Shown piece by piece: positions 19,877 through 29,039 of a stretch of 64,000 bases of DNA. The translations under genes were made by a program, and so were the position numbers. The stretch lies in assembly GCF_029626265.1 (NCBI RefSeq), contig NZ_JARUBN010000001.1, positions 248,001 to 312,000 of the forward strand. Reading direction: 5' to 3'. The notes beneath the pieces are model-generated. The model was not told the origin of the DNA. It did not search any database and was given only the letters and a program-made list of their open reading frames with translations. Source of the stretch: Micromonospora sp. WMMD1102. GTDB lineage: Bacteria > Actinomycetota > Actinomycetes > Mycobacteriales > Micromonosporaceae. The stretch's first letter is position 1; each line of letters opens with the position of its first letter.

Positions 19877-20698
19877 TTGACGAGTGAGAAGGCTCCGCCG
19901 GGCGTCGACATCACCCGGCCCAGCATCGCCCGGGTCTACGACTACTACCTGGGCGGCAAGGACAACTTCGCGGTCGACCGGCGGGCGGCCGAGATGGCGC
20001 TGAAAGTCACGCCGGACGGTGCGGAGGTGGGCCGGGCCTGCCGGGCCTTCCTACGCCGGTCGGTCCGGTACCTGGCTGCGGAAGCCGGCATCCGGCAGTT
20101 CCTCGACCTCGGCTCCGGGCTGCCGACCCAGGGCAACGTGCACGAGATCGCCCACAAGGTGGACCCGGCCGCCCGGGTGGTCTACGTCGACAACGACCCG
20201 ATGGCGCTCGCGCACGGGCGGGCCCTGCTCGCGGACGCCCAGACCACGACGGTCGCCGAGGGTGACCTCCGGGAGCCGGAAAAGATCCTCGAACATCCCG
20301 AGGTCAGGCGGATGATCGATTTCGACCGGCCGGTCGGGCTGCTGCTCCTGGCGGTCCTGCACCATCTGCACGACGACGACGACCCCGGCGCGATCGCCCG
20401 CCGGCTCACCGCCGCCCTGCCGTCCGGCAGCTACCTGGCGATCTCGCACTTCCACAACCCGGGCGACGCCAACCCCGAGGTCTCCCGACGGGCCCTCGGG
20501 GTGGAGAAGGTCTTCAACGAGACTCTCGGCACCGGCCGGTGGCGTACCCATCAGGAGATCTCGGCCTACTTCGGCGACCTGGAGCTGCTACCGCCCGGTC
20601 TGGTCCCACTGGCCGACTGGCGTCCGGACGGCGACGAGGAATACCAGCATCCCGACACCTACCACACCATCGTCGGCGGGGTGGCCCGGAAGCCCTGA
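19877..20698 (+). CDS. SAM-dependent methyltransferase, DUF574 family
   Basis: This 273-residue protein belongs to the DUF574 family, common in actinomycetes. It opens with DITRPSIARVYDYYLGGKDNF, the family signature, then the SAM-binding strand FLDLGSGLPTQGN and the acidic strand end VVYVDNDP. The GTC/TTG region offers TTG 19877 as the start, nine bases after GGAGGG; no ATG or GTG gives the family N-terminus. The substrate of these enzymes is not known. It is divergent from metH, whose riboswitch occupies the far end of the shared spacer, so a functional link through SAM/SAH is possible but unproven. Confidence 0.85.
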   Translation: MTSEKAPPGVDITRPSIARVYDYYLGGKDNFAVDRRAAEMALKVTPDGAEVGRACRAFLRRSVRYLAAEAGIRQFLDLGSGLPTQGNVHEIAHKVDPAARVVYVDNDPMALAHGRALLADAQTTTVAEGDLREPEKILEHPEVRRMIDFDRPVGLLLLAVLHHLHDDDDPGAIARRLTAALPSGSYLAISHFHNPGDANPEVSRRALGVEKVFNETLGTGRWRTHQEISAYFGDLELLPPGLVPLADWRPDGDEEYQHPDTYHTIVGGVARKP

Positions 20699-20717
20699 CG
20701 GATTCGGCGCCCACCCG

Positions 20718-20760
20718 CTTGACCTCAAGCTCGGTTCAACCACCAGGATCGTCCTGAACC
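20718..20760 (+). promoter_or_regulatory. Inverted repeats upstream of the VOC gene
   Basis: CTTGACCTCAAG (20718-20729) is a dyad that also supplies a -35-like TTGACC. Further on, GGTTCA and TGAACC enclose a smaller AGGA/TCCT dyad ending at 20760. A dyad over a -35 with a long spacer is the layout used by MerR-type activators, but no such regulator is encoded nearby. Confidence 0.35.
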
Positions 20761-20775
20761 GACGAGGAGGTCACA

Positions 20776-21204
20776 TTGTCGATCGATCCCGAGCCCCGAC
20801 CGGTCGACGCCGGGGCCCACCTCCGGATAGCCCGGCCCAGCCGCGACCCTGCCGCCGTCGAACGCTTCTACGTCGCCGGGCTCGGCCTGGCGGTGCTCTA
20901 CCGGGCCAAGGGTGCCGGTCCCGGTGAGCACGACCTGCTGATGCTGGGCTGGCCGGAGGCGAGCTGGCACCTGGAGATCGTCAGCGGGCCGGATCTCGCG
21001 GTACGACCCGGGCCGACCGAGGAGGAGCTGCTGGTGCTCTACCTGGCCGGGCCGGTCGACGACGCCCTGGTCGCCCGCCTCGAAGCGGCCGGCGGCCAGC
21101 GGGTCTCCCAGGGGCCGTACTGGGACCGTTGGGGTGTGACGTTCGAAGACCCGGACGGTTACCGGCTCGTACTCTGCACCCGGGCCTGGTCCAACGCGGG
21201 CTGA
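20776..21204 (+). CDS. VOC (glyoxalase/bleomycin-resistance fold) protein
   Basis: This 142-residue protein is of the vicinal-oxygen-chelate fold. It has the two paired beta-alpha-beta-beta-beta modules: LRIARPSRDPAAVERFYVAGLGLAVLY at the start and WGVTFEDPDGYRLVLC at the end. The end motif supplies the glutamate-type metal position in many members. The TTG at 20776 is preceded by GAGGAGG with ideal spacing. Members isomerise or detoxify small molecules; the substrate is not readable. It stands alone, with inverted repeats in its upstream region. Confidence 0.85.
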   Translation: MSIDPEPRPVDAGAHLRIARPSRDPAAVERFYVAGLGLAVLYRAKGAGPGEHDLLMLGWPEASWHLEIVSGPDLAVRPGPTEEELLVLYLAGPVDDALVARLEAAGGQRVSQGPYWDRWGVTFEDPDGYRLVLCTRAWSNAG

Positions 21205-21240
21205 TCGACCGCCAGCGGCCGGGGCCGAGGTTTCGTCGTT

Positions 21241-21405
21241 TCAGGCCCGCTGGCACCTCGCCGTGTGGCACTCGACCGCCTCGGCCAGTTCGGACAGTGC
21301 GGTGAACCGCTCGACCAACAGCACCTCGCGGCATTCGCCGCACTCGACAGGCCCGTCGGTCCGCAGGGGCCATCGCCACGCATCGATGTTGACCGGTACG
21401 CGCAT
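21241..21405 (-). CDS. Small cysteine-containing protein
   Basis: This 54-residue protein starts at ATG 21405, seven bases after GGGAGGAG. The sequence has CGEC near residue 23 and CHTARC at the end, spaced like a small zinc site, with a helical stretch between (VERFTALSELAEAVE). The N-terminus (MRVPVNIDAWRWPLRT) is distinctive. I do not know its function. It diverges from a GntR-like fragment on the other strand, as small partner genes of GntR-type regulators sometimes do. Confidence 0.65.
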   Translation of the reverse strand: MRVPVNIDAWRWPLRTDGPVECGECREVLLVERFTALSELAEAVECHTARCQRA

Positions 21406-21427
21406 CGGCAGCTCCTCCCGGCCGATC

Positions 21428-21571
21428 ACCGTCGTATATACCGGACCTGACGCCCTGGCCGCCGAGTACGGGTCAGCGCGCCGCACCGTCGCCCGCGCCG
21501 TGGATGCGCTCACGGCAAGCGGCATCGTGGTGGGCGTACCAGGGTCGGGAACATACGTCGCGGAGACGTGA
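21428..21571 (+). pseudogene. GntR-type winged-helix fragment
   Basis: The 3' end of an open frame reads ALAAEYGSARRTVARAVDALTASGIVVGVPGSGTYVAET. This is the recognition helix and wing of a GntR-family repressor, ending in the typical GSGTYV. The first helix and the usual LPSE segment are missing, and no effector domain follows the stop at 21571. A frame open from ATG 21386 adds unrelated residues that overlap the small gene on the other strand. It looks like a remnant rather than a working regulator. Confidence 0.55.
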
Positions 21572-21662
21572 GGCTAGCTGCCCGCTAGACCGGAGACGTC
21601 GGGTCCGGCGCACGAATTCGGCGACGTCAGCCGCGAGCTGAGTCCACCGCGCGTCGGCTGCT

Positions 21663-24032
21663 TCAGAGGTGCTGCCGGAGGAAGTCGAGTTCCAGCGCGA
21701 GCAGCCGCTCGGCGGTGCCACCGGCGGCCATGTGGGTGGCACCGGTGAGCGGGATCACCGAGTGCGGGCGGCCGGTGGCCAGCAGCGCGGCGGAGAGCCG
21801 CAGGGTGTGCGCGGCCACCACGTTGTCGTCGGCCAGCCCGTGCACCAGCAGGATCGGCCGGAGTTCGTCCGGGTCGCGTACCGGCTCGGCGGCGAGTTCC
21901 AGCAGCGAGTGGTGGGCGTACACGTCCGGGCTGTCGGCCGGCATCCCGAGGTAGCGCTCGGTGTAGGCGGTGTCGTAGAGCGTCCAGTCGGTGACCGGGG
22001 CGCCGGCGATGGCACACCGGAACAGGTCCGGCCGGCGCAGCACGGCGAGCCCGGCCAGCCAGCCGCCGAACGACCAGCCCCGGATCGCCACCCGGCCCAG
22101 GTCGAGGTCGGGGTGCTTGCCGGCCAGCGCGGTCAGTGCGTCCGCCTGGTCGGCCAGGATCACGTCGGCCAGCCGCCGGTGCACCACCTTCTCGAACGAG
22201 GGCGCCACCCCGGGGGTACCCCGGTTGTCGATGGTGACCACCGCGTAGCCGGCGTCGGCCCACCACTGCCGCTCCAGCCAGACCGAGCGGGCGGCCACCA
22301 CCTCCTGGTGGCCGGGGCCGCCGTAGACGTCGAGCAGCACCGGCAGCCGGCGGCCGGCGACGTGGTTGCCGGGATAGACCACCGCGGCCGGCAACCGGCG
22401 GTCGGTGACCCGTTCCAGCGCGGGACGGGGCGCGTACGGCGGGGTCGCGGCGAGCGAGCGCAGCGTGCCCACCTCCTGATCGCCCTGCCAGACCGTCCAG
22501 CTGCTGCCGGCGCTGTCCAGCGAGCGGGACTGCACGACGATCACGTCACCGCCGACCGTCGCGCTGTGCCAGCCCGGGTCGCCGGTCAGCCGCCGGGCGT
22601 CGACCCCGCCCGCCCCGATCGCGGTACGCACCCGGAACAGGTGCTGCTGGCTCGGCTCGCCGTCGCTCCCCTCGACCAGCAGGTCCGGGCTGCCGTTGCG
22701 GTTCGGCAGCCAGCCGACCACCCGCCGCACGTAGAGCGACGGCGGGGTGAGCAGGGTGCCGTCGGCGAAGAGGCAGCGGGCGTCGTACCCGTCGTGTGCG
22801 AGTTCGCCGCCGACGAGTACCCGGCCGTCGGGCAGGTGCCGGGGGGTGCCGGCGACCGGTTCGACCCAGCGCGGGTCGGCGAGTTCGGCGTGCACCTGGG
22901 TCTCGCCAGTACGCGGGTCCACCGCCAGCACCAGCCCGTGCTGCTGCAACCGGCGCAGTACGGTGATCAGCGGCCCGGTCTCGACCCACTCCACGGAGAC
23001 CAGGTAGGGATAGGTCTCCCGGTCCCAGTGCACGTCGACCCAGCCGCCGTCGAGGTCGAGCAGGTGCAGGCTCACCTCGGCGTTCGGCCCGCCGGAGCGC
23101 GGGTACGCCACCGCGCGCGGCGGGCTGGCCGGATCGCCGGGATCGTGCAGGTGCCAGCGGGGCAGCCGGGACTCGTCGACCCGGGCGGCCAGGATCGAGC
23201 GCCCGTCCGGCGCCCACCAGTACCCCCGGAACCGGTCGAACTCCTCGGCCGCGACGAACTCGGCGAGTCCCCAGGTGACCCCGGCGTCCTCGCCGGCCAG
23301 CAGGGTGTCGGTGCCGTCCGGGTCGACCACCCGCAGCTGCCCGACCGGGCCGCCGCTGCCGGCGGTGTCGGTGACGTAGGCCAGCCGCTGCCCGGTCGGG
23401 TCCGGTCGGGGGTCCACCACCGGGCCGGCGACGGCGACCTCGACCACGTCCCCGTGCAGCAGGTCGGCCCGGAACAGCCGGCCGTCGAGGGCGAAGACCG
23501 CCACCCGGGCGGCCGGGTCGGTGGCGTAGGAGGCGATGCCGGAGGCACTCAGCCGGAGCCGTTCGCGCAGCGCCCGCTCGGTCGAGTGTGCTGTGCCGGC
23601 GGCCGGGTCGGCGGTGCCGGCGGCCGGGGCGAGGTCGACGGCCGGCCCGGCCGGGCCGGCCCGGGTGCCGGTGGTTCCGGTCGACCGGGCACCGGTACGA
23701 CCGTTCGGCCGGGCGCCCGCGGCGGCCCCGGCCAGCTCGGCGTCGTCGGTTCCCGGCCCGGTCGGGTCGGTGTCGGCGCCGGGGTCGGCGAGCAGGTCGG
23801 CGGGGTCGGCGACCAGCCGTTCGGTGCCGTCGGCGACGTCGAACATCCAGAGTGCGTCGACCGGGTCGGTGGGGCCGCCGGAGCGGAGGAAGACCACCCG
23901 GGAGCCGTCGCTCGCCACCGTCACGGCCCGGGGCGCGCCGCGGCTGAAACGGCGGGTGCGGGCGGCCAACTCGGGGTAGTCCACCCCGTGATCGTAGAGC
24001 CGGGCGGTCGGTGATGTGGCCGAGCCGGCCAT
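21663..24032 (-). CDS. S9 family (dipeptidyl-peptidase IV-type) serine peptidase
   Basis: This protein of about 789 residues has an N-terminal beta-propeller (DPP IV N-domain) with the double-glutamate signature region EFVAAEEFDRFRGYWW. A C-terminal alpha/beta-hydrolase follows. The catalytic serine is in GWSFGGW, the aspartate in HGLADDNV and the histidine in GATHMAAG, all in order within the last 150 residues. Between the first propeller blades lies a low-complexity insertion of about 70 residues rich in Ala, Gly, Thr and Pro. No signal peptide is visible from ATG 24032, so it is probably cytoplasmic. It diverges from mshB. Confidence 0.92.
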   Translation of the reverse strand: MAGSATSPTARLYDHGVDYPELAARTRRFSRGAPRAVTVASDGSRVVFLRSGGPTDPVDALWMFDVADGTERLVADPADLLADPGADTDPTGPGTDDAELAGAAAGARPNGRTGARSTGTTGTRAGPAGPAVDLAPAAGTADPAAGTAHSTERALRERLRLSASGIASYATDPAARVAVFALDGRLFRADLLHGDVVEVAVAGPVVDPRPDPTGQRLAYVTDTAGSGGPVGQLRVVDPDGTDTLLAGEDAGVTWGLAEFVAAEEFDRFRGYWWAPDGRSILAARVDESRLPRWHLHDPGDPASPPRAVAYPRSGGPNAEVSLHLLDLDGGWVDVHWDRETYPYLVSVEWVETGPLITVLRRLQQHGLVLAVDPRTGETQVHAELADPRWVEPVAGTPRHLPDGRVLVGGELAHDGYDARCLFADGTLLTPPSLYVRRVVGWLPNRNGSPDLLVEGSDGEPSQQHLFRVRTAIGAGGVDARRLTGDPGWHSATVGGDVIVVQSRSLDSAGSSWTVWQGDQEVGTLRSLAATPPYAPRPALERVTDRRLPAAVVYPGNHVAGRRLPVLLDVYGGPGHQEVVAARSVWLERQWWADAGYAVVTIDNRGTPGVAPSFEKVVHRRLADVILADQADALTALAGKHPDLDLGRVAIRGWSFGGWLAGLAVLRRPDLFRCAIAGAPVTDWTLYDTAYTERYLGMPADSPDVYAHHSLLELAAEPVRDPDELRPILLVHGLADDNVVAAHTLRLSAALLATGRPHSVIPLTGATHMAAGGTAERLLALELDFLRQHL

Positions 24033-24119
24033 CGCCGCCCGGTCGGGTGCCGGTAGCCGGTTGATCACTCCGCGAAGACGGCACCAACTCCCTGAGTAGG
24101 GCGAACCGGACCGGCGGCG

Positions 24120-24125
24120 TAGAGT
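24120..24125 (+). promoter_or_regulatory. Leaderless -10 box of mshB
   Basis: TAGAGT ends seven bases before the GTG start of mshB, and no ribosome site precedes that start. This is the spacing of leaderless transcription, where RNA starts at the first codon. Confidence 0.5.
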
Positions 24126-24132
24126 TGCCCGG

Positions 24133-25197
24133 GTGACGAACCCTGAGGTGGCCGTCCCGACCGTGCAGCCCGAGCCGCCCGGCTCCGCGCCGTCCCGGCC
24201 CGCCCGGCGGCTGCTGCTGGTGCACGCGCATCCCGACGACGAGGCGATCGGCACCGGCGCCACGATGGCGTACTACGCGGCGGCCGGCGCCGGGGTCACC
24301 CTGGTCACCTGCACCCTCGGCGAGGAGGGCGAGATCCACGTACCGGCGCTGCGCGGGTTGGCCGCCGCCAAGGCCGACCAGCTCGGCGGGTATCGGATCA
24401 CCGAGCTGGCTGCCGCGTGCGCCGCGCTCGGCGTGTCCGACCACCGGTTCCTCGGCGGTGCCGGCCGATACCGCGACTCGGGGATGATGGGGCTGCCCAC
24501 GAACGACCACCCGAGGGCGTTCTGGCGGGCCGACCTGGACGAGGCGGCCGGTCACCTGGTCGAGATCATGCGGGAGGTACGCCCGCAGGTGCTGGTCACC
24601 TACGACCCGAACGGCTTCTACGGGCACCCCGACCACATCCAGGCGCACCGGGTGGCGATGCGGGCGGCCGAACTCGCCGCCGCCGAGGGCTTCGGGCCGG
24701 ACAAGATCTACTGGACGGCGATGCCGAGGAGCGTGCTGGAGGCCGGCCTGGCCGCCTTCGCCGAGGCCGGTGACAACCCGTTCGCCGGCACCGAGCAGGC
24801 CGACGACCTTCCGTTCGGCACCCTGGACGAGCAGATCGCGGCCCGGATCGACGGCACCGACCAGCACGCCGCCAAGGAGGCGGCGATGCGGGCGCACGGC
24901 ACGCAGATCCCGGACGACTCGTGGCTCTACTCGATCGCCAGCAACTTCGGCGGCGAGTTCATGGGCGTCGAGTACTACACCCTGGCGGTCGGTAACCGGG
25001 GTCCGGGTGCCGGCCCGTACGACTGGGAGGACGACCTCTTCGCCGGGCTGCCCGACGCGAGCGCCGACGCCGCCCCGAGCGCCGACCCGAGCACCGACGC
25101 CGACCCCGATCCGAGCACCGGCGCCGGCCGGCCCGACCCGGTGGCCGTGGTCCCGACGCCCCCGACCGGTACGCCGGCGGAGGCGGGCGCGCGGTGA
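24133..25197 (+). CDS. mshB: MshB, GlcNAc-Ins deacetylase of mycothiol synthesis
   Basis: This 354-residue zinc enzyme removes the acetyl group from N-acetylglucosaminyl-inositol, the second step in making mycothiol. The motif HAHPDDE (residues 31-37) gives two zinc ligands and the general base, and GHPDHIQAH gives the third ligand. FYGHPDH and [11 protein letters not shown] are typical of MshB rather than of the conjugate amidase Mca. The last 60 residues are a disordered Asp/Pro/Ala tail not needed for catalysis. Transcription is probably leaderless. The stop overlaps the next gene (GTGA). Confidence 0.93.
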   Translation: MTNPEVAVPTVQPEPPGSAPSRPARRLLLVHAHPDDEAIGTGATMAYYAAAGAGVTLVTCTLGEEGEIHVPALRGLAAAKADQLGGYRITELAAACAALGVSDHRFLGGAGRYRDSGMMGLPTNDHPRAFWRADLDEAAGHLVEIMREVRPQVLVTYDPNGFYGHPDHIQAHRVAMRAAELAAAEGFGPDKIYWTAMPRSVLEAGLAAFAEAGDNPFAGTEQADDLPFGTLDEQIAARIDGTDQHAAKEAAMRAHGTQIPDDSWLYSIASNFGGEFMGVEYYTLAVGNRGPGAGPYDWEDDLFAGLPDASADAAPSADPSTDADPDPSTGAGRPDPVAVVPTPPTGTPAEAGAR

Positions 25198-25673
25198 GCC
25201 TGCCGAGCGCGCCCGTGTCGACCCCCGAGGAGTTGCGACCCGATCCGCCGCCGCCCGCCGGACCCTCGGCGGCGTACCGGGCGGTCGACCTGGTGCTGCG
25301 GGTGGTCGGTGGCGCGGTCGCGGTGGCAGCGGCGGCGGTCACCGCCGTACTGGAGCTGATCCTGTCGACCTGGCGGGTCGGCGGCCTGCTGATCGGGGTG
25401 TCGGTGCTGGTCACCGTGCTGGCCAACGTGGCGCTGGGCTGGTTCGCGCCCCGGGCGGTGGGCCGGCGCTGGGCGCTCGCGTTGCCCGCCGTGGTCTGGT
25501 TCGCCCTGATGGTGCTCGCGGCCGGCGGCACCGCCGAGGGCGACGTGCTGATCGCCGCCGACAACTGGGTCGGGCTGGTGATGATCTTCGCTGGTTCGGT
25601 GACCTTCGCGGTGATGGGCTTCCGGATGATGATGATCCCGCGCACCCCGGCGCCCCCGCCGCTCCAGCCCTGA
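25194..25673 (+). CDS. Small membrane protein coupled to mshB
   Basis: This 159-residue protein starts with GTG at 25194 inside the mshB stop. After a Pro-rich tail of about 25 residues there are four predicted membrane helices (around 35-55, 62-82, 90-107 and 122-142), with conserved-looking [22 protein letters not shown]. The final residues [10 protein letters not shown] are encoded by the first copy of a 40-bp tandem repeat that continues past the stop. Gene pairs of mshB with a small membrane protein are usual in actinomycetes; the role is unknown. Confidence 0.78.
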   Translation: MSLPSAPVSTPEELRPDPPPPAGPSAAYRAVDLVLRVVGGAVAVAAAAVTAVLELILSTWRVGGLLIGVSVLVTVLANVALGWFAPRAVGRRWALALPAVVWFALMVLAAGGTAEGDVLIAADNWVGLVMIFAGSVTFAVMGFRMMMIPRTPAPPPLQP

Positions 25674-25771
25674 TCCGCCCGCGTACCCCGGCGCCCCGCC
25701 GCTCCAGCCCTGATCCGCCCGCGTACCCCGGCGCCCCGCCGCTCCAGCCCTGATCGGCCCGCGTCCCCCGG
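25640..25771. repeat. 40-bp tandem repeat spanning a stop codon
   Basis: Three near-perfect copies (about 25640-25680, 25681-25720 and 25721-25760) and part of a fourth follow one another. Each holds the GCTCCAGCCCTGATC segment, so the C-terminal codons and stop of the membrane protein are copied twice downstream. Copy one has one extra C. Replication slippage is the simplest origin. Confidence 0.8.
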
Positions 25772-25881
25772 TTCCTCGCTCGTGCGCACCATGGATCCGC
25801 TCGGACACGGGTGGTAGAACTCTGTGGCAGGACGCCCCCGGACGGGTGGGGGCCACGAGGCCAAGAGGACGTGCGAAAGCG

Positions 25882-26346
25882 ATGAGGGAGCGTTGGCTGT
25901 CGGTCGGAGTACTCGCGGGCGTGCTGTTCGGGATCAACGTGGCGGCACGCCTGGTGGCCCGGTTCGCCTTCGGTGACGACGCGGAGGTGCAGGACCGGAT
26001 CTCGCTGGGCATGTTCGCCGCGATCGGGCTGGTCCTGGCGACCCTCGCCTTCCTCCGGGGCCAGCGCCGTCCGCTGCCGGACTGGGGCGGGGAGATGGCG
26101 CTGGCCGTACTCGTCGCGATGTTGCTCACCGTCTTCGTCGGCCCGTTCGTCAGCGGCAGCCAGCCGTTCGCCTCCGGGGCCGGGGCGTTCTTCTCGCAGA
26201 TCTGGCTCTACGCCGGCTGCGCCCTCGGCGGCGTACTCGTCGGATATCTGCTGCTCACCGCGTTCGGCCTGGACTACCGCTCGCGCTCGCTCAAGCGGTA
26301 CGCGGAGGCCAAGCAGTCCAAGCCCCGCCGCGTCGTGCGCCGCTGA
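25882..26346 (+). CDS. Four-helix membrane protein of unknown function
   Basis: This 154-residue protein starts at ATG 25882, with AAGAGG about 14 bases upstream and GAAAGCG closer. Four hydrophobic segments are visible: VGVLAGVLFGINVAARLVA, LGMFAAIGLVLATLAFL, EMALAVLVAMLLTVFVGPFV and WLYAGCALGGVLVGYLLLTA. A basic tail (SLKRYAEAKQSKPRRVVRR) faces the cytoplasm. An upstream in-frame ATG at 25846 would add an Arg-rich dozen residues and lacks a better ribosome site. I do not recognise the family. Confidence 0.78.
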   Translation: MRERWLSVGVLAGVLFGINVAARLVARFAFGDDAEVQDRISLGMFAAIGLVLATLAFLRGQRRPLPDWGGEMALAVLVAMLLTVFVGPFVSGSQPFASGAGAFFSQIWLYAGCALGGVLVGYLLLTAFGLDYRSRSLKRYAEAKQSKPRRVVRR

Positions 26347-26385
26347 CGCCCCCTACCCGACTGACGCCCGGCCTTCGGGTGCGGG

Positions 26386-27474
26386 TCAGTTCGGGGCGAC
26401 CCGGGTCTGGTAGGTATGGTGGGTGGTGAAGCCGAGCCGCCGGTAGAGCGCCACGGCCGCCTCGTTGCGCTCCTCGACCTGGAGGAACGCCCGGGTCGCG
26501 CCGAGTTCGGCCGCCCACTGCGCCAGCGCCCGGACCAGGTGCTGGGCCAGCCCCTGGCGGCGGGCCGACGGGACCACCTCGATCAGGCTCAGCCCCAGCC
26601 AGCGGCCCCGCCCGGTGACCGTGCCCCGGGCCGTCGTTACCAGCTCCGGCCGGTCGTCGGGGTGGCCGACCGGCGGCGCGTACGCGTGCGCGAAGCGGAG
26701 CTGTGGCACGGCGGTGAGGATGTGCCGGGCGGCGGCCGGCAACCCGGCCGGACCCTCGCCGGGGCCGCCCGGGCCGGCGGGAGCACCCTCGGGACCCGCC
26801 GGCCGCCCGCCCGCCGGTGCGCCGGGCCGGGCGTACTGCCGGCCCTGTTTCGCCTTGCGCTGGGCGGCCAGGGCCAGCCACTCCGGTGTGGGTGTGCCGG
26901 CCAGCTCCGGGACCGGCAGGTCGGGCCGGTCGGGCACGGCGTCCAGGATCGCCGCCAGCGGTGCCGTCTGCACGAGTACCAGCGGGCGGGTCGACCAGCC
27001 GCGCTGGTCCAGGGCCGCCCCGACGGGCGCGGCCAGCGGCAGCGGGACGTTCATCATCGCCGGCCGGCCGTGCTCGGCGTACCATCGGGTGACGGCGTCG
27101 ATCGCCTCCTCCAGCGGCCGGTCCGGGTCACCCACCGGCAGCGCGGTGTTCGCCCGCCCGGACCAGCCCTCGGCGGTACGCAGCAGCCAGTCGCCGAGCC
27201 GTTCGCGTACCGGGGCGGGCCAGGCCTCGTCCGAGGCGAGTTCGAGTTCGACCACCGCCGCCGCGTTCGGGCGCCGGGCCGGCGGCACCCGCTTGGCCCG
27301 GTGCACCTCGCGCAGCGGCACCCGCAGTTGCCCGCTGGCGGTGGCGATCGTGAGATGGGTCTCGGTCAGGTCGACCAGCTCGCCGAGAGCGTCGCTGAAC
27401 AGGGTACGTCCGCTCTGATTTCCGACAATCCGGCGGACGACGATGCGATGTCCCACATCCCGGCGTCCTAGCAC
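26386..27474 (-). CDS. GNAT family N-acetyltransferase with N-terminal extension
   Basis: This protein has about 362 residues. The C-terminal 90 residues are a GNAT domain: [32 protein letters not shown] is the acetyl-CoA-binding R/Q-x-x-G-x-A loop, and [17 protein letters not shown] is the final strand and helix. The N-terminal 60 residues ([13 protein letters not shown] to [12 protein letters not shown]) form a small beta-barrel-like domain seen in actinomycete paralogues, with a second degenerate GNAT half between. A Gly/Pro/Ala-rich linker of about 45 residues separates the halves. The GTG at 27474 has a GGGAGGGGG site; ATG 27498 has none. It diverges from fdxA. Confidence 0.82.
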   Translation of the reverse strand: MLGRRDVGHRIVVRRIVGNQSGRTLFSDALGELVDLTETHLTIATASGQLRVPLREVHRAKRVPPARRPNAAAVVELELASDEAWPAPVRERLGDWLLRTAEGWSGRANTALPVGDPDRPLEEAIDAVTRWYAEHGRPAMMNVPLPLAAPVGAALDQRGWSTRPLVLVQTAPLAAILDAVPDRPDLPVPELAGTPTPEWLALAAQRKAKQGRQYARPGAPAGGRPAGPEGAPAGPGGPGEGPAGLPAAARHILTAVPQLRFAHAYAPPVGHPDDRPELVTTARGTVTGRGRWLGLSLIEVVPSARRQGLAQHLVRALAQWAAELGATRAFLQVEERNEAAVALYRRLGFTTHHTYQTRVAPN

Positions 27475-27553
27475 GATCGACCCCCTCCCCGGCGACATAC
27501 TAGGCTCTTACCGTCGCGGTCGATCGCGGCGTGGCTTGCGGAGGAGAAGATCG

Positions 27554-27877
27554 GTGACCTACATCATCGCCGAGCCGTGCGTGGATGTGCTCGACAAAGC
27601 GTGCATCGAGGAGTGCCCGGTCGACTGCATCTACGAAGGCAACCGGATGCTCTACATCCACCCCGACGAGTGTGTCGACTGCGGGGCGTGCGAGCCGGTC
27701 TGCCCGGTGGAAGCGATCTTCTACGAGGACGACGTGCCGGAGCAGTGGAAGGACTACACCACCGCCAACTACGAGTTCTTCGAGGATCTCGGTTCGCCGG
27801 GCGGCGCCTCCAAGATCGGCAAGGTGGAGAAGGACACCTCGTTCATCGCGGCGCAGCCGCCCCGGGGTGAGCACTGA
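27554..27877 (+). CDS. fdxA: 7Fe ferredoxin FdxA
   Basis: This 107-residue ferredoxin carries electrons on a 3Fe-4S and a 4Fe-4S cluster. Cysteines lie at 9, 17, 21 and 25 in the first half, and the classical C-x2-C-x2-C-x3-C-P run is at 40-50 ([19 protein letters not shown]). The C-terminal 50 residues ([19 protein letters not shown]) are the extension of the actinobacterial FdxA type. The GTG at 27554 follows GGAGGAGAAG. TACCGT at 27509 is a possible -10. It is co-transcribed with dapC, its usual neighbour in actinomycetes. Confidence 0.95.
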   Translation: MTYIIAEPCVDVLDKACIEECPVDCIYEGNRMLYIHPDECVDCGACEPVCPVEAIFYEDDVPEQWKDYTTANYEFFEDLGSPGGASKIGKVEKDTSFIAAQPPRGEH

Positions 27878-29016
27878 GCGGCACCGGACCGGTTGCCGGC
27901 CGGACACCCGGCGGGTCTCCGTCGGGCCGCACCGGCAACCTGCCCGACTTCCCCTGGGACCTGCTGGAGCCGGCCAAGGCGCTGGCCGGGCGGCACCCGG
28001 ACGGGATCGTCGACCTCTCCGTCGGCACCCCGGTCGACCCGGTGCCCGCGTCGATCCGGTCCGCCTTGGCGGAAGCCTCGGACACGCCCGGCTATCCGCT
28101 GACGGCCGGCTCGCCGGCACTGCGCGCCGCCCTCACCGACTGGGTGGCCCGGAACTGCGCGGCGGATCCGGCGAACGTCGGGGTGCTGCCGACCATCGGC
28201 TCCAAGGAGCTGGTCGGCTGGCTGCCGACCCTGCTCGGGCTCGGTCCCGGGGACGTGGTGGTGATCCCGAAGGTCTGCTACCCGACGTACGAGGTCGGGG
28301 CGCGGCTGGCCGGGGCGGAGGTGGTCCGGGCCGACGCCCTGACCGCGCTCGGCCCCGACCCCCGGGTCCGGCTGGTCTGGGTCAACTCGCCGTCCAACCC
28401 GACCGGCCGGGTGCTGCCCCCGGAACACCTGCGCAAGATGGTGGACTGGGCCCGCGAACGCGACGTCGTGCTGGCCAGCGACGAATGCTACCTCTCGCTG
28501 GGCTGGGAGGAGACGCCGACCTCGATCCTCGACCCGGCGGTCTCCGGCGGCGACTGTGCCAACCTGCTGGCCGTGCACTCGCTCTCCAAGCGCTCCAACC
28601 TGGCCGGCTACCGGGCCGGCTTCGTCGCCGGTGACCGTGGCATCGTGCAGACCCTGCTGGCGGTACGCAAGCACGCCGGGATGATCGTGCCGGCCCCGGT
28701 GCAGGCGGCGATGGTCGCCGCGCTCGGTGACGAGGCGCACGTGGCCGAGCAGCGCGCCCGGTATTCCGCCCGCCGCGAGGTGCTGCGGGACGCGCTGGTC
28801 AAGGCCGGTTTCGAGATCGACCACTCCGCGGCCGGGCTCTATCTCTGGGCGAGCCGGGACGAGGACTGCTGGGCCACTGTGGACTGGTTCGCCCGCCGGG
28901 GTGTGCTGGTGGCGCCCGGCGCCTTCTACGGCCCGACCGGCGACCGGCACGTCCGGGTCGCGCTCACCGCGACCGACGAGCGGGTGGCCGCCGCCGCCGA
29001 CCGGCTGCTCGGCTAA
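27874..29016 (+). CDS. dapC: N-succinyldiaminopimelate aminotransferase
   Basis: DapC forms N-succinyl-diaminopimelate in lysine and peptidoglycan synthesis, using pyridoxal phosphate. The fold-type I aminotransferase core is complete: [38 protein letters not shown] with the cofactor lysine, and the arginine near RVALTAT. The family N-terminus ([16 protein letters not shown], then [15 protein letters not shown]) is encoded upstream of the first ATG/GTG/TTG, which only occurs at 28042. The frame is open back to 27871, and the only start-like codon giving full length is CTG 27874, overlapping the fdxA stop as CTGA. Length is then 380 residues. The CTG start is inferred. Confidence 0.85.
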   Translation: MSGTGPVAGRTPGGSPSGRTGNLPDFPWDLLEPAKALAGRHPDGIVDLSVGTPVDPVPASIRSALAEASDTPGYPLTAGSPALRAALTDWVARNCAADPANVGVLPTIGSKELVGWLPTLLGLGPGDVVVIPKVCYPTYEVGARLAGAEVVRADALTALGPDPRVRLVWVNSPSNPTGRVLPPEHLRKMVDWARERDVVLASDECYLSLGWEETPTSILDPAVSGGDCANLLAVHSLSKRSNLAGYRAGFVAGDRGIVQTLLAVRKHAGMIVPAPVQAAMVAALGDEAHVAEQRARYSARREVLRDALVKAGFEIDHSAAGLYLWASRDEDCWATVDWFARRGVLVAPGAFYGPTGDRHVRVALTATDERVAAAADRLLG

Positions 29017-29039
29017 CGCACGCGGGCAGACCGGTTGTG

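Noticed and set aside
28042-29016. dapC starting at GTG 28042
   Set aside because: It would delete 56 residues including the conserved [10 protein letters not shown] and DLSVGTP segments.
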